Source: Hyphomicrobiales bacterium (lineage in GTDB: Bacteria; Pseudomonadota; Alphaproteobacteria; Rhizobiales; Xanthobacteraceae). Taken from it: DNA of 32,161 bases. Under the pieces are notes generated by a model that did not search any database, had not been told where the DNA came from, and worked only from the letters and a program-made list of their open reading frames with translations. The stretch covers positions 1 through 32,161 of the forward strand of contig JAKFYI010000007.1 of assembly GCA_021730985.1 (NCBI GenBank), in the 5' to 3' direction. The position numbers and the translations under genes were made by a program. This document shows positions 23,980-32,161 of the stretch, piece by piece (position 1 is the first letter of the stretch; every line of letters begins with the position of its first letter).

Positions 23980-24789
23980 ATGGTATTTGCGAGAACGACC
24001 ACTGTCGTGCTGCTGAGTTCGATTGCATTCGCTGCGACGCCCGCGTCCGCGAGGACATTGAAATCGGCGCCGGATTTCTCGACATCGCTCCGCTCATCTG
24101 GCGGCCCGGTTGCATTCACCGATATCAGCGCGAAGCGCCGGCACAAGGCCGTGCGCCACCACGCGCGCCGCTATCAGCCCGCGCGACATTCCGCGCGCTA
24201 TCGCCTGCCGCGGCATGCGCAAGCCGAGGCCGTCAACGGCTGGGGTCATGTCGCGGCCGATCAACACGGCGTCGCTGCCAATGTGTACGCATCTGCGGGT
24301 CATTCTTACGCCTCTGTCGCAGCGAATTCCTACGTTGCCAGAGCCAAGACGAAAGCCAAGGCGGCCAACGCCTACGCTTCGGCGGAAAACGCCTACGCGT
24401 CCACGCCGGATCAACATCAATCCGGCGCCGGATCGCATGGCGGCGGTGGCGGCCTAGTCGCGGAGGCGAAGCGCTACATGGGCACCAACCCGACCGGCCG
24501 CGGCAGCCTGTGGTGCGGTCATTTCATGAACATGGTGCTGGAGCGCAGCGGCCACCGCAGCAGCGGCTCCAACACCGCGCGTTCGTTTGCCTCGTATGGC
24601 ACGCGGATCTCCGGACCGCAGATCGGCGCCATCGCGGTGATGTCGCGCGGTCGCGGCGGCGGGCACGTCGGCGTGGTCAGCGGCATCGACCCGAACGGAA
24701 ACCCGATCATCGTTTCGGGCAACCACAACCGGCGTGTCGCCGAATCCGTCTACCCGCGCGGACGGATTTTCGCATACGTGATGCCGTAA
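23980..24789 (+). CDS. Secreted CHAP/NlpC-P60-like protein (TIGR02594 type)
   Basis: A 269-residue exported protein. Residues 1-23 are a signal peptide ending A-S-A. A basic His/Arg-rich stretch and an Ala/Tyr/Ser-rich linker with repeated N-x-Y-A-S units precede a C-terminal cysteine-hydrolase domain of about 120 residues. There W-C-G-H-F carries the likely nucleophile and G-G-G-H-V-G-V-V the His, followed by S-G-N-H-N. The domain fits TIGR02594, related to CHAP/NlpC amidases, so peptidoglycan cleavage is likely but unproven. ATG 23980 has AAGGA nine bases upstream. A strong hairpin follows the stop. Confidence 0.8.
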   Translation: MVFARTTTVVLLSSIAFAATPASARTLKSAPDFSTSLRSSGGPVAFTDISAKRRHKAVRHHARRYQPARHSARYRLPRHAQAEAVNGWGHVAADQHGVAANVYASAGHSYASVAANSYVARAKTKAKAANAYASAENAYASTPDQHQSGAGSHGGGGGLVAEAKRYMGTNPTGRGSLWCGHFMNMVLERSGHRSSGSNTARSFASYGTRISGPQIGAIAVMSRGRGGGHVGVVSGIDPNGNPIIVSGNHNRRVAESVYPRGRIFAYVMP

Positions 24790-24812
24790 CGGCTGCGAAC
24801 AAAGCCTACCGG

Positions 24813-24838
24813 TAGGCGGCGGGGCAACCCGCCGCCTA
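24813..24838 (+). terminator. Hairpin with GCAA tetraloop after the CHAP-like gene
   Basis: TAGGCGGCGGG and CCCGCCGCCTA form a perfect 11-bp stem closed by the GNRA tetraloop GCAA, 23 bases after the stop. There is no T tract, so it may stabilise the mRNA end or assist termination. Confidence 0.6.
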
Positions 24839-25047
24839 TGACGTCTGGAACGAACCTTGCCGCGCCCCGTTCTCAAAGCGCCCTCGCCATCGCCATCTTC
24901 TATGCGATCGGCACTGGCGTCGGCGGCGCTGCTGGCCCCTGGCTGTTAGGCGTGCTGATCGACGCCGGATCGCGGACGAGCGTGTTCGGCGGATATCTAT
25001 TCGGCGCCGTGCTCGCGTTCCTGGACGAGTCGGCTCAGTCCTCGTAG
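24838..25047 (+). pseudogene. Remnant of an MFS transporter C-terminus
   Basis: The 69-codon frame reads like the last two helices of a sugar- or drug-type MFS permease: A-I-A-I-F-Y-A-I-G-T-G-V-G-G, then G-P-W-L-L-G-V-L-I, then G-S-R…V-F-G-G-Y-L-F-G-A-V-L. The ten preceding helices are missing; upstream is only the terminator hairpin. Its end overlaps the 3' end of the opposite gene by 13 bases. It is most likely a decayed transporter left after a deletion. A real two-helix small protein is less likely because the only ATG lies in the hairpin arm. Confidence 0.55.
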
Positions 25048-25715
25048 AGCGCGTTCACCCAGTAGCAGTTGCCCTTGCGATGCAAAACGGTATTGCCCCA
25101 GATTTCGTCCTTACCGAGTCCGGTCGGGCGGTATTGCATCTGGAACACCGAGAAATTCTCCGCGTCGGCGATGGAGAACCATTTCACCCCGGCGGAGGCG
25201 TCCCATTTGCGAACAGCCCCGGTCTGGTTGTCGCGAATGCTGAAGACGTATGGTTGCGATGAAATCGACAGGGTCTTCTTCCGTAACGCCGCCAAGGTCT
25301 CGTCACCCGGAAGCACCAGCGCATTGCCGATCCGGTTGAGCGCCACACGCCGCCATTCTTCGACGACGCTCGCAGTGTGTGCGATCGGAATCACGAGGAA
25401 GTGCACGGCATTTTGTTCCGCTGCGGCCTTCTCGTCGCAAGTCTTCATCGCCAGCGCCAGCCAATCGAAGTTGTCATCGCGCGCGGTGATGGTTTGCGAG
25501 GGCAGGGCGGAATCGGCTGGGCGATCACCCTGGATCAGCGGATTATCCCAACGAGTCGCGGCGTAAATGGCGACGGCAATCGCCGGTCCGAGCACGGCGA
25601 GCACGGCCACCGTGGCGACGGCGGTGCGCCGCCGTGGGTTCGGAGCCCCGCATTCTCGGCAATAGCGCGCCCACAAGGACACGTCCGCGCCGCATGCTGC
25701 ACAAGTCTTGCTCAT
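25035..25715 (-). CDS. Zinc-ribbon membrane protein of unknown function
   Basis: A 226-residue protein with an N-terminal zinc ribbon (C5-x2-C8 and C19-x2-C22, C-R-E-C-G) and a basic patch, then one membrane segment (about 31-54) and a C-terminal domain of about 170 residues that should be extracytoplasmic. I do not recognise the C-terminal domain. Its ATG overlaps the stop of the MOSC gene as ATGA, so the pair is co-translated. Nothing else indicates function. Confidence 0.75.
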   Translation of the reverse strand: MSKTCAACGADVSLWARYCRECGAPNPRRRTAVATVAVLAVLGPAIAVAIYAATRWDNPLIQGDRPADSALPSQTITARDDNFDWLALAMKTCDEKAAAEQNAVHFLVIPIAHTASVVEEWRRVALNRIGNALVLPGDETLAALRKKTLSISSQPYVFSIRDNQTGAVRKWDASAGVKWFSIADAENFSVFQMQYRPTGLGKDEIWGNTVLHRKGNCYWVNALYED

Positions 25716-26470
25716 GGTGCCTCGATCGTATCGCCGGTCGTTATCTTGCCGCCTTCGATGACCTCGGCATATATGCCGCAATCGGCGTGGCCGTAGGTAT
25801 CCATCAGCAGCCGTGGAATGGGCAAGTCGCGGATTGCGGTGTCCGGATCGACCTCGGTCGCGGCGCACCGCACAATCCGCTTGACGATCTTGAGCGTCAC
25901 CTCCGTGCCGATCGCGATCTTTGATCCCAGCAGTCCGAATTCATGCCAGGCCGGCCAGCCGGCGACATGCAGGTTGCCGCGGAACCGCAGCGGGTCGATT
26001 GGAGCGCCGGCGCCGCTCTCAAGCTCCGCGACCGAGGCCAGGTTAATGATCGACACGACTTGCTTCGCTACGTCGGAAAAACTGTGGCCCGGTGCATTCA
26101 GAACCTTGGGCGGACCGCGCAATTCGTCGGCGCAGTATTCGGCGAGGAATTGTTCGATGGCGGTGCGTCCCTCGGGCGTGCGCAAATCTCCGCGCGCGGC
26201 CTCGCGGTTGTCATAGCGGATGCTCCATACGTGGCTCTTTTCATCGAACGATGTGCGCAGCGCCGCCAGCCGAGCGTTGCGCATCAATTCCAGGAAGCGA
26301 ATTTTCGGAAAATACTGGGGCTTCTGCGGGTCGAAGTTCGAGGGGCCGTTCTCCACTGCGTAGGCGCGATCCAGTGGCAGGGCCACCCCTGGCGAAAGGG
26401 TGACATGGGGCAGGCGTTCGGGGGTGAACCCCTTCACCGGATAGCGGTAAATTGCGTCGATCCGAGCCAT
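25712..26470 (-). CDS. MOSC domain protein
   Basis: A 252-residue protein with an N-terminal MOSC_N-like strand region (I-Y-R-Y-P-V-K-G-F) and a C-terminal MOSC domain. Visible signatures are the R-C-A-A-T-E-V-D-P motif with its candidate sulfur-carrying Cys, and Y-G-H-A-D-C-G-I-Y-A-E-V near the end followed by G-x-I-x-x-G-D. MOSC proteins transfer sulfur to, or bind, the molybdenum cofactor, or act as Moco-dependent reductases. ATG 26470 gives the standard N-terminus; the frame to 26506 adds nothing familiar. It is divergent from clpB with 149 bases between. Confidence 0.87.
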   Translation of the reverse strand: MARIDAIYRYPVKGFTPERLPHVTLSPGVALPLDRAYAVENGPSNFDPQKPQYFPKIRFLELMRNARLAALRTSFDEKSHVWSIRYDNREAARGDLRTPEGRTAIEQFLAEYCADELRGPPKVLNAPGHSFSDVAKQVVSIINLASVAELESGAGAPIDPLRFRGNLHVAGWPAWHEFGLLGSKIAIGTEVTLKIVKRIVRCAATEVDPDTAIRDLPIPRLLMDTYGHADCGIYAEVIEGGKITTGDTIEAP

Positions 26471-26499
26471 TGCTGAAAGTCCTAACAGCCTGAACCCGC

Positions 26500-26526
26500 C
26501 TTGCAAATTGCGTCCCGGCCCCTTTT
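26500..26526 (+). promoter_or_regulatory. Candidate heat-shock (sigma-32) promoter of clpB
   Basis: CTTGCA (26500-26505), a 13-base spacer and CCCCTTTT (26519-26526) resemble the RpoH consensus CTTGAA-N13-17-CCCCATNT with one mismatch in each box. It lies about 94 bases before the clpB start. RpoH control of clpB is well known in Proteobacteria; the site itself is inferred by eye. Confidence 0.45.
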
Positions 26527-26619
26527 CGACTGGTGGAACCTTGCCTACATCTGTCTCGGCGGACGCTTCATGAGGTCCGCCATTGCGGGCGCCTCCAGAG
26601 GGCCCGGAGGGAGCTATTG

Positions 26620-29214
26620 ATGAATATCGAGAAATACACGGACCGCGCTCGCGGTTTTGTCCAATCCGCGCAGTCTCTCGCGCTGCGCGAGGGCCACCAG
26701 CAATTTACCCCGGAGCACGTTCTCAAGGTTCTGCTCGACGACCCCGAGGGGTTGGCGGCCGGCCTGATCGACCGTGCGGGCGGCAATTCACGGCAGGCGT
26801 TGACTGCGGTCGAGGCTGCGCTCGGCAAAATGCCGAAGGTGTCCGGCGGTGGCGCCGGACAGGTCTATCTCGCGGCTGCGACCGCGCGGCTGTTCGACAA
26901 TGCCGAGAAGATCGCCGACAAGGCCAAGGACAGCTACGTCACGGTCGAGCGGCTGCTGCTCGCCATAGCGCTGGAGAAGGACAGCGAGGCTGGCCAGATT
27001 CTGGCACGGGGCGGCGTCACTCCGCAGAACCTCAACGCTGCGATCGAGGCGCTGCGCAAGGGCCGCACCGCCGACTCGCAGTCGGCGGAGAATGCCTACG
27101 ACGCGCTGAAGAAATACGCCCGCGACCTGACCGAGGCCGCGCGCAACGGCAAACTCGATCCGGTAATCGGCCGCGACGAAGAAATCCGGCGCACCATCCA
27201 GGTGCTGTCGCGGCGCACCAAGAACAACCCCGTGCTGATCGGCGAGCCTGGCGTCGGCAAGACCGCGATCGTCGAAGGTCTGGCACTGCGGATCGTCAAC
27301 GGCGACGTGCCGGAAAGCCTGAAAGACAAAAAGCTGCTCGCGCTCGACATGGGCGCGCTGATCGCCGGCGCGAAGTATCGCGGCGAGTTTGAGGAGCGGC
27401 TCAAGGCTGTGCTCAACGAGGTCACCTCGGCTGATGGCGGCATCATCCTGTTCATCGACGAAATGCATACGCTGATCGGCGCCGGCAAGGCCGATGGTGC
27501 GATGGATGCATCGAACCTGCTCAAGCCGGCGCTGGCGCGCGGCGAACTGCACTGCATCGGGGCCACCACCCTCGATGAGTACAAGAAGCACGTCGAGAAG
27601 GATGCCGCATTGGCGCGGCGTTTCCAGCCGGTGTTTGTCAGCGAGCCGAGCGTCGAAGACACCATTTCGATCCTGCGCGGTCTCAAGGACAAGTACGAGC
27701 AGCATCACGGTGTGCGGATCACCGATGGCGCGCTGGTTTCCGCGGCGACGCTGTCGCACCGCTATATCTCGGACCGCTTCCTCCCGGACAAGGCCATCGA
27801 CCTGATGGACGAGGCGTCGGCGCGGCTGAAGATGCAGGTCGATTCCAAGCCGGAAGAGCTCGACTCCATCGACCGCGAGATCGTGCGGCGCAAGATCGAG
27901 CAGGAGGCGCTCAAGAAGGAAAGCGATGCCGGCTCCAAGGACCGCCTGAAGCGGCTGGAAACCGAGTTGCTTTCACTTGAGAAGGAGTCCGCCGATCTGA
28001 CGACGCGCTGGAAGTCGGAAAAGGACAAGCTGTCCGAAGCGCAGAAGCTCAAGACCGAGCTCGACCAGTTGCGCGGGGAACTCGCCAACGCGCAGCGCCG
28101 CGGCGAATACCAGCGTGCCGGTGAACTGGCTTATGGCCGCATCCCGGAGCTGGAAAAGAAGGTCAAGGATATCGAGGCCAAGGGCGCCGGCGGCGCGGTG
28201 GTCGAGGAGGCCGTGACCTCCGATCATATCGCGCAAGTGGTGTCTCGTTGGACCGGCGTGCCGGTCGATCGCATGCTGGAGGGCGAGAGGGAAAAGCTGC
28301 TCAAGATGGAGGATCAGCTTCAGCGGCGCGTTGTCGGCCAGGCCGAGGCTGTCAAGGCGGTGTCAACGGCGGTGCGCCGTGCGCGCGCCGGTCTGCAGGA
28401 TCCGCACCGGCCGATCGGCTCGTTCATGTTCCTCGGACCAACCGGCGTCGGCAAGACCGAACTGACCAAGGCGCTGGCTTCGTATCTGTTCGACGACGAG
28501 CAGGCGCTGATCCGGCTCGACATGTCCGAGTACATGGAGAAGCACTCGGTCTCGCGGTTGATCGGCGCGCCTCCGGGTTACGTCGGTTACGACGAGGGCG
28601 GCGCGCTCACCGAAGCGGTGCGGCGCCGGCCCTACCAGGTAATCCTGTTCGACGAGATCGAGAAGGCGCACCCCGATGTCTTCAACGTGTTGCTGCAGGT
28701 GCTCGATGACGGCCGGCTGACCGACGGTCAGGGCCACACCGTGGACTTCCGCAACACGCTCATCGTGATGACGTCAAACCTCGGCGCCGACTTTCTGGTC
28801 AACCAGCCGGAAGGCCAAGACACCGATGCCGTTAGGGATCAGGTGATGGCGGTTGTGCGGGCGAGCTTCCGCCCCGAGTTCTTGAACCGGGTCGATGAGA
28901 TCATTCTGTTCCATCGGCTGCAGCGCGAGCACATGGGATGGATCGTCGATATCCAGTTCGCGCGGCTCGGCAAACTGCTGGAAGATCGCAAGATCGTGCT
29001 CACGCTCGATCCCAAGGCGCGTCAATGGCTCGCCGACAAAGGCTACGATCCAGCCTACGGCGCAAGGCCGCTGAAGCGCGCGATCCAAAAGTCGGTGCAG
29101 GATCCGCTCGCCGAGTTGATCCTGTCCGGCAAGATCCGTGACGGCGAGACGGTAACGATCTCGGCCGGTGCACAGGGCCTGACCTTCAACGGTCAGGTCG
29201 CTGAGGCAGCCTGA
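26620..29214 (+). CDS. clpB: ClpB disaggregase (Hsp104 family AAA+ chaperone)
   Basis: ClpB is a cytosolic hexameric ATPase that works with DnaK to recover aggregated proteins. The 864-residue length is typical. Order of parts: N-domain (1-145), first AAA+ module with Walker A G-E-P-G-V-G-K-T (208-215) and Walker B L-F-I-D-E (277-281), the coiled-coil middle domain unique to ClpB (about 410-525), and a second AAA+ module with Walker A G-P-T-G-V-G-K-T (606-613). ATG 26620 has GGAGG about nine bases upstream and begins M-N-I-E-K-Y. It converges on the M23 gene with 13 bases between. Confidence 0.97.
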   Translation: MNIEKYTDRARGFVQSAQSLALREGHQQFTPEHVLKVLLDDPEGLAAGLIDRAGGNSRQALTAVEAALGKMPKVSGGGAGQVYLAAATARLFDNAEKIADKAKDSYVTVERLLLAIALEKDSEAGQILARGGVTPQNLNAAIEALRKGRTADSQSAENAYDALKKYARDLTEAARNGKLDPVIGRDEEIRRTIQVLSRRTKNNPVLIGEPGVGKTAIVEGLALRIVNGDVPESLKDKKLLALDMGALIAGAKYRGEFEERLKAVLNEVTSADGGIILFIDEMHTLIGAGKADGAMDASNLLKPALARGELHCIGATTLDEYKKHVEKDAALARRFQPVFVSEPSVEDTISILRGLKDKYEQHHGVRITDGALVSAATLSHRYISDRFLPDKAIDLMDEASARLKMQVDSKPEELDSIDREIVRRKIEQEALKKESDAGSKDRLKRLETELLSLEKESADLTTRWKSEKDKLSEAQKLKTELDQLRGELANAQRRGEYQRAGELAYGRIPELEKKVKDIEAKGAGGAVVEEAVTSDHIAQVVSRWTGVPVDRMLEGEREKLLKMEDQLQRRVVGQAEAVKAVSTAVRRARAGLQDPHRPIGSFMFLGPTGVGKTELTKALASYLFDDEQALIRLDMSEYMEKHSVSRLIGAPPGYVGYDEGGALTEAVRRRPYQVILFDEIEKAHPDVFNVLLQVLDDGRLTDGQGHTVDFRNTLIVMTSNLGADFLVNQPEGQDTDAVRDQVMAVVRASFRPEFLNRVDEIILFHRLQREHMGWIVDIQFARLGKLLEDRKIVLTLDPKARQWLADKGYDPAYGARPLKRAIQKSVQDPLAELILSGKIRDGETVTISAGAQGLTFNGQVAEAA

Positions 29215-29227
29215 TGCGAGTGGAGAG

Positions 29228-31216
29228 CTAGCGGGCGGCTTGGCCGGTCGAGGCCACGCGCGAGTTGCGCGTGATCATGTTGTCCATGCGGTCGCGCTCC
29301 TGCTCGAATCCGGAGAGCATGGGACCGTCGAGCACGCGGCCGCGTGGCAGCCGCAGCCGCAGCGGATCGACGAAGCGGCCGTTCACCAGGATCTCGTAGT
29401 GCAGGTGGGGGCCAGTCGAGAGGCCGGTCGATCCGACATAGCCGATCACCTGGCCTTGGCGCACGCGTGCGCCTGGCTGCACCGCACGCGCGAACGCAGT
29501 CATGTGTCCGTAAGCGGTTTCGTATCCGTTGGCGTGGCGGATGCGGATGTATTTGCCGTAGCCGGATTCCCAGCCGACCTTTTCGATCGTGCCGTTGCCG
29601 GATGCGTAGATCGGCGTGCCGAGCGGCGCGGCCCAGTCCACGCCGGTGTGCATCTTGGTGTAGTTCAGCAGCGGGTGACGGCGCGAGCCGAAGCCCGAGC
29701 GCATGATGCCTTGGCCGAGCGGCTTGCGGACCAGGAACTTCTTCGCGCTCTTTCCGGTCTCGTCGTAGTAGTCAACGATGCCGTCGTCGGTGGTCTGGAA
29801 ACGATAGAACTTCTTGACGTCGCCGCCGATCGTCAGACTTGCGAACATCACATCGGACTTGGCATCGGCGCCGGCTTCGTCCTCGGCGAATAGCACGTCG
29901 AAGCTGTCGCCCGGCTGCGTCTTGACCTGGAAATCGATGTCGTACGAATAGATGCGGATCAGGCTTTCGATCACCGGCCGCGGAATCTGGTTGCGCAGCG
30001 CTGTCTCGTAGAGGCTGTGGTAAAGCCGCATGCCCTTGCCGTCATCCTCGTCGTCGTCGGACGCGTCGGCCACTTCGGTGTTCATGGTGGAGACGTCCAC
30101 CGGAACGTAGCGTCCGCGATCCGACAGCGCGACCACAGCCTCGACCGCGCTTTCACCGGTAATGATGACGCGCACCGGCTGCAGGCGCTGCGAACCATCG
30201 ACCGACGACACCAGGATGCGAAGACGCTGGCCTTCCTTGAGGCCGTTGTCGCGGCCACGGTTTCCGAGTGCGGCCGCAATTGCCTTGATCTCGTCAGGTG
30301 TTGCGCCGAGTTCACGCAAAACGCTCGCGATGTTGTCGCCCTTTTTGACCGCGACAGCGCGCTCGTTCCAGGAATTGCCACCGGTGACCTGGCTCGCAGT
30401 TTTTGGAAGCAGCGTAATGTTTTCCGGCACGATCCGCGCCTCGAAGCCGGCGTAGGGATCGGCTTCGCGATCGGCCGGCGCGTAGGCAAGGGTGGTGGTC
30501 GCGGGCACCTGTTGAACGCCGGCGACCTGATAGCGCGCCTGCTGCGCTCCGCCACTCCAACTCGCGGTATCGCGGACCTTCGCCAGGATGTCGTCGGCGG
30601 GCAGGTTGGTGACGATCTTCGCGCGGCCGAGCAGTCCGGCGAGGTCGCGCGTCACGAACGTCACTTCGGCGTCGGGCTCGGCGCCAGGCTCTTCCATCGG
30701 CACGCCGTCGGCGCCTGCGGCAGCCAGCAGCTTTTGCGCGTTGAATGGAGGGATGCTGGCGGTCAACTCTGACGTGGTCATTGAAAGGTTGGCGGCAACC
30801 CGAACGAACGGGCGTACGCGTACGACCTCACGGTCGCCGACGCGGTTCATGGTGGTGACGCGGATCACTTGCCGCGCGCCATTGGTTTCGCCGGCGGGAG
30901 GCAGGCGATCACTCTTGCGCGTACCGGCGAGCTTGTCGCCGCCACCGATCGAACCACGCATCACGTTTTCAATACGGTCAGGCAGCGCTGCGAAATTTGT
31001 TTCGCCGTCGAGCGACGCGAAAACGGCGCCACCCATCAGCGCGGCGCCGCTCAAGCCCGTCAGGATCGTGCCGGAAAACCACTGAGCTGAAACGCGCCGG
31101 CGATCGATCGGGTCACTGTTGCCGCCATCGACGGAAAGCGGCGGCTCGTTCCCGAGATCGATGGTCTCGTGCTCAAATCTGGAACGTTGCCGAGCGCGCC
31201 CCCGTGGATGATCCAA
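29228..31216 (-). CDS. M23 family murein metallopeptidase
   Basis: A membrane-anchored LytM-type endopeptidase. Near the N-terminus there is one membrane segment (W-F-S-G-T-I-L-T-G-L). A LysM/OapA-like part follows (V-K-K-G-D-N-I-A-S-V-L-R-E-L-G), and the M23 domain lies at the C-terminus with zinc ligands H-T-G-V-D (about residue 520) and H-L-H (about 605), plus G-F-G-S-R-R-H-P at its start. It would cleave peptidoglycan cross-links or, if paired with a regulator, act downstream of FtsEX. No ATG starts the frame; TTG 31216 with AGGGGA six bases upstream gives 662 residues. A GTG at 31315 would give 695 but adds an Arg-rich, unlikely stretch. Confidence 0.88.
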   Translation of the reverse strand: MDHPRGRARQRSRFEHETIDLGNEPPLSVDGGNSDPIDRRRVSAQWFSGTILTGLSGAALMGGAVFASLDGETNFAALPDRIENVMRGSIGGGDKLAGTRKSDRLPPAGETNGARQVIRVTTMNRVGDREVVRVRPFVRVAANLSMTTSELTASIPPFNAQKLLAAAGADGVPMEEPGAEPDAEVTFVTRDLAGLLGRAKIVTNLPADDILAKVRDTASWSGGAQQARYQVAGVQQVPATTTLAYAPADREADPYAGFEARIVPENITLLPKTASQVTGGNSWNERAVAVKKGDNIASVLRELGATPDEIKAIAAALGNRGRDNGLKEGQRLRILVSSVDGSQRLQPVRVIITGESAVEAVVALSDRGRYVPVDVSTMNTEVADASDDDEDDGKGMRLYHSLYETALRNQIPRPVIESLIRIYSYDIDFQVKTQPGDSFDVLFAEDEAGADAKSDVMFASLTIGGDVKKFYRFQTTDDGIVDYYDETGKSAKKFLVRKPLGQGIMRSGFGSRRHPLLNYTKMHTGVDWAAPLGTPIYASGNGTIEKVGWESGYGKYIRIRHANGYETAYGHMTAFARAVQPGARVRQGQVIGYVGSTGLSTGPHLHYEILVNGRFVDPLRLRLPRGRVLDGPMLSGFEQERDRMDNMITRNSRVASTGQAAR

Positions 31217-31532
31217 GCGTTGTCCCCTGCAGTCGCGGTGGCGCGCCAAGCGTTCGCAAGATGCCCAAATGACATTCCGCCGGCCATAGCCGCGGGACGA
31301 TTCGAGCCGGGACACGATGCCGCGAGGGAGCTTTTCCCGTCAATTACCCGGAAAAGCCGACGGCCGGACCTAGCGACGTTTGACAGAGCTCCCCTGCGCT
31401 TCCCAACTGACGCAAGAACGGCGGAGGAATGTGGCTCAAGTGCGGCGCGCCGGTGGAGGACAACCGGTGAAAATTCGCTTAAACGCTGGATTCGCCGGGA
31501 ATTGCCCTGATGAAAATAGCTCGGCTTTTCGG

Positions 31533-31562
31533 TTGACAGCGGATGGGGGTAGCCCATATAAA
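31533..31562 (+). promoter_or_regulatory. Strong promoter of the rRNA operon
   Basis: A perfect TTGACA (31533-31538) and TATAAA (31557-31562) are separated by 18 bases, about 390 bases before 16S rRNA. The match and position fit an rrn promoter. Confidence 0.7.
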
Positions 31563-31695
31563 ACGTCCATCACGGCGCGCCGTCCGCTTACGGGCGCGAT
31601 GACGCGCCTCTGAAGCTCCTCACTGACAGCGAGGAAAAGCCCCGATAAGGCTCGGAGGCTTATGTTTCGTCGGCTTTTCGGCTCGCCGGGAAGTG

Positions 31696-31723
31696 GGGGC
31701 TCCGGCCCCGGGCTGTTTGACAA
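31696..31723 (+). promoter_or_regulatory. Hairpin plus boxA-like antitermination site in the rrn leader
   Basis: GGGGC (31696-31700) and GCCCC (31705-31709) form a stem with the UNCG-type loop TCCG. Just after it, GCTGTTTGACAA resembles the rrn boxA (TGCTCTTTAACA). A hairpin next to boxA is the usual layout for NusB/S10-dependent antitermination in rRNA operons. The TTGACA inside boxA could be mistaken for a promoter, but no good -10 follows. Confidence 0.5.
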
Positions 31724-31953
31724 GTGAATCGGAAGAAAGAGAAACGTGGACGGCGGAGTCCTTGCGGACCGCTTCCTCGAACGGAGAAGACGTCGAAAGA
31801 CGGGTTCTTCGCCAGAAGAGCGGTCGGACGAGACTTCGGCGGTCGACGTTTTAGGTCAACACCAATGGTCACAGGCGCGATGCAAATCGTGCAGGTGATT
31901 AAAGGTGGGACCTCGTCAAAAAAACGTTGTGACTAGCTGAGATCAATCTCATC

Positions 31954-32161
31954 CAACTTGAGAGTTTGATCCTGGCTCAGAGCGAACGCTGGCGGCAGGC
32001 CTAACACATGCAAGTCGAGCGCCCGTAGCAATACGGGAGCGGCAGACGGGAGAGTAACACGTGGGAACGTACCCTTCAGTTCGGAACAACCCAGGGAAAC
32101 TTGGGCTAATACCGAATACGTCCGTAAGGAGAAAGATTTATCGCTGAAGGATCGGCCCGCG
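31954..32161 (+). rRNA. rrs: 16S ribosomal RNA, 5' end (partial)
   Basis: The universal 5' segment AGAGTTTGATCCTGGCTCAG starts at 31961 and corresponds to E. coli position 8, placing the mature 5' end near 31954. The sequence continues through the first variable region with GAGTAACACGTGGGAACGTACC, typical of alphaproteobacteria, and runs off the window. The fit to Hyphomicrobiales is by eye. Confidence 0.97.

Larger units (their letters stand above)
31217..31953. other. rRNA promoter and leader region, no gene
   Basis: About 740 bases without a convincing gene. It must carry the divergent promoter of the M23 gene and holds the strong rightward rrn promoter (31533-31562), a hairpin and boxA-like site (31696-31723), and an about 230-base leader before 16S. 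Minus-strand frames here (31060-31557, 31436-31723) look like chance. Confidence 0.6.

Noticed and set aside
31060..31557. 165-residue minus-strand frame near the rrn promoter
   Set aside because: It overlaps the 5' end of the M23 gene in another frame and spans the rrn promoter; no family resemblance.
31717..31740. Second rRNA promoter starting with TTGACA
   Set aside because: There is no acceptable -10 at the right distance, and the surrounding sequence fits boxA better.
1..32161. CRISPR array or a known defence system
   Set aside because: No regularly spaced repeats and no cas, restriction, retron or NTPase-type defence genes were seen; the only related item is the ParE-type pair.

Overview
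The window is about 65% G+C and comes from an alphaproteobacterium of the order Hyphomicrobiales, in the Bradyrhizobiaceae/Xanthobacteraceae neighbourhood. This rests on the gene content and order (argH-lptM-lysA, a large DUF4175/TIGR02302 protein, a CpdR-type regulator, ftsEX, plsC, a chorismate mutase-hisC-tyrA cluster, metXW, clpB), on palindromic repeats of a kind I associate with Bradyrhizobium-like genomes, and on the 5' end of a 16S rRNA gene at the right edge. It is mostly chromosomal core, with a few accessory islands.

Region 1-2343 is accessory-looking: a lower-GC membrane protein of unknown function, a 350-base gap with a leftward-pointing terminator that has no gene, a small protein with two copies of a 24-residue repeat, and a YjfB-like motility protein. 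Region 2344-9407 is core: tlpA back to back with argH, then lptM, lysA and the TIGR02302 membrane protein. A ParE-type toxin-antitoxin pair lies on the opposite strand between lysA and the TIGR02302 gene. It is bracketed by a 64-bp direct duplication of the 3' end of lysA, so it looks like a late insertion.

Region 9408-10586 is rich in repeats. It holds REP-like palindromes, one small secreted protein, and a 166-bp block closed by a perfect 18-bp inverted repeat that encloses three hairpins. Region 10587-15951 carries a CnbZ-like protein, then a cell-cycle and envelope group: an MJ0042 zinc-ribbon protein with cpdR on one strand, and ftsE-ftsX, a YdcF protein and plsC on the other. Region 15956-18721 has chaC, a DUF2125 protein and a DPM1-like glycosyltransferase with an extra C-terminal zinc ribbon.

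Region 18725-23675 is amino-acid biosynthesis. Chorismate mutase, hisC and tyrA form a leftward aromatic operon; metX and metW form a rightward methionine operon with a good promoter between the two. Region 23980-31216 holds a secreted CHAP/NlpC-like protein, an MFS transporter remnant, an overlapping MOSC/zinc-ribbon pair, clpB with a possible heat-shock promoter, and an M23 murein peptidase. The last kilobase is an rRNA promoter and leader and the first about 208 bases of 16S rRNA.

The most unusual signals are the toxin-antitoxin cassette flanked by duplicated lysA ends and the multi-hairpin block at 10149-10314. I found no CRISPR array, prophage, transposase or recognisable defence locus.
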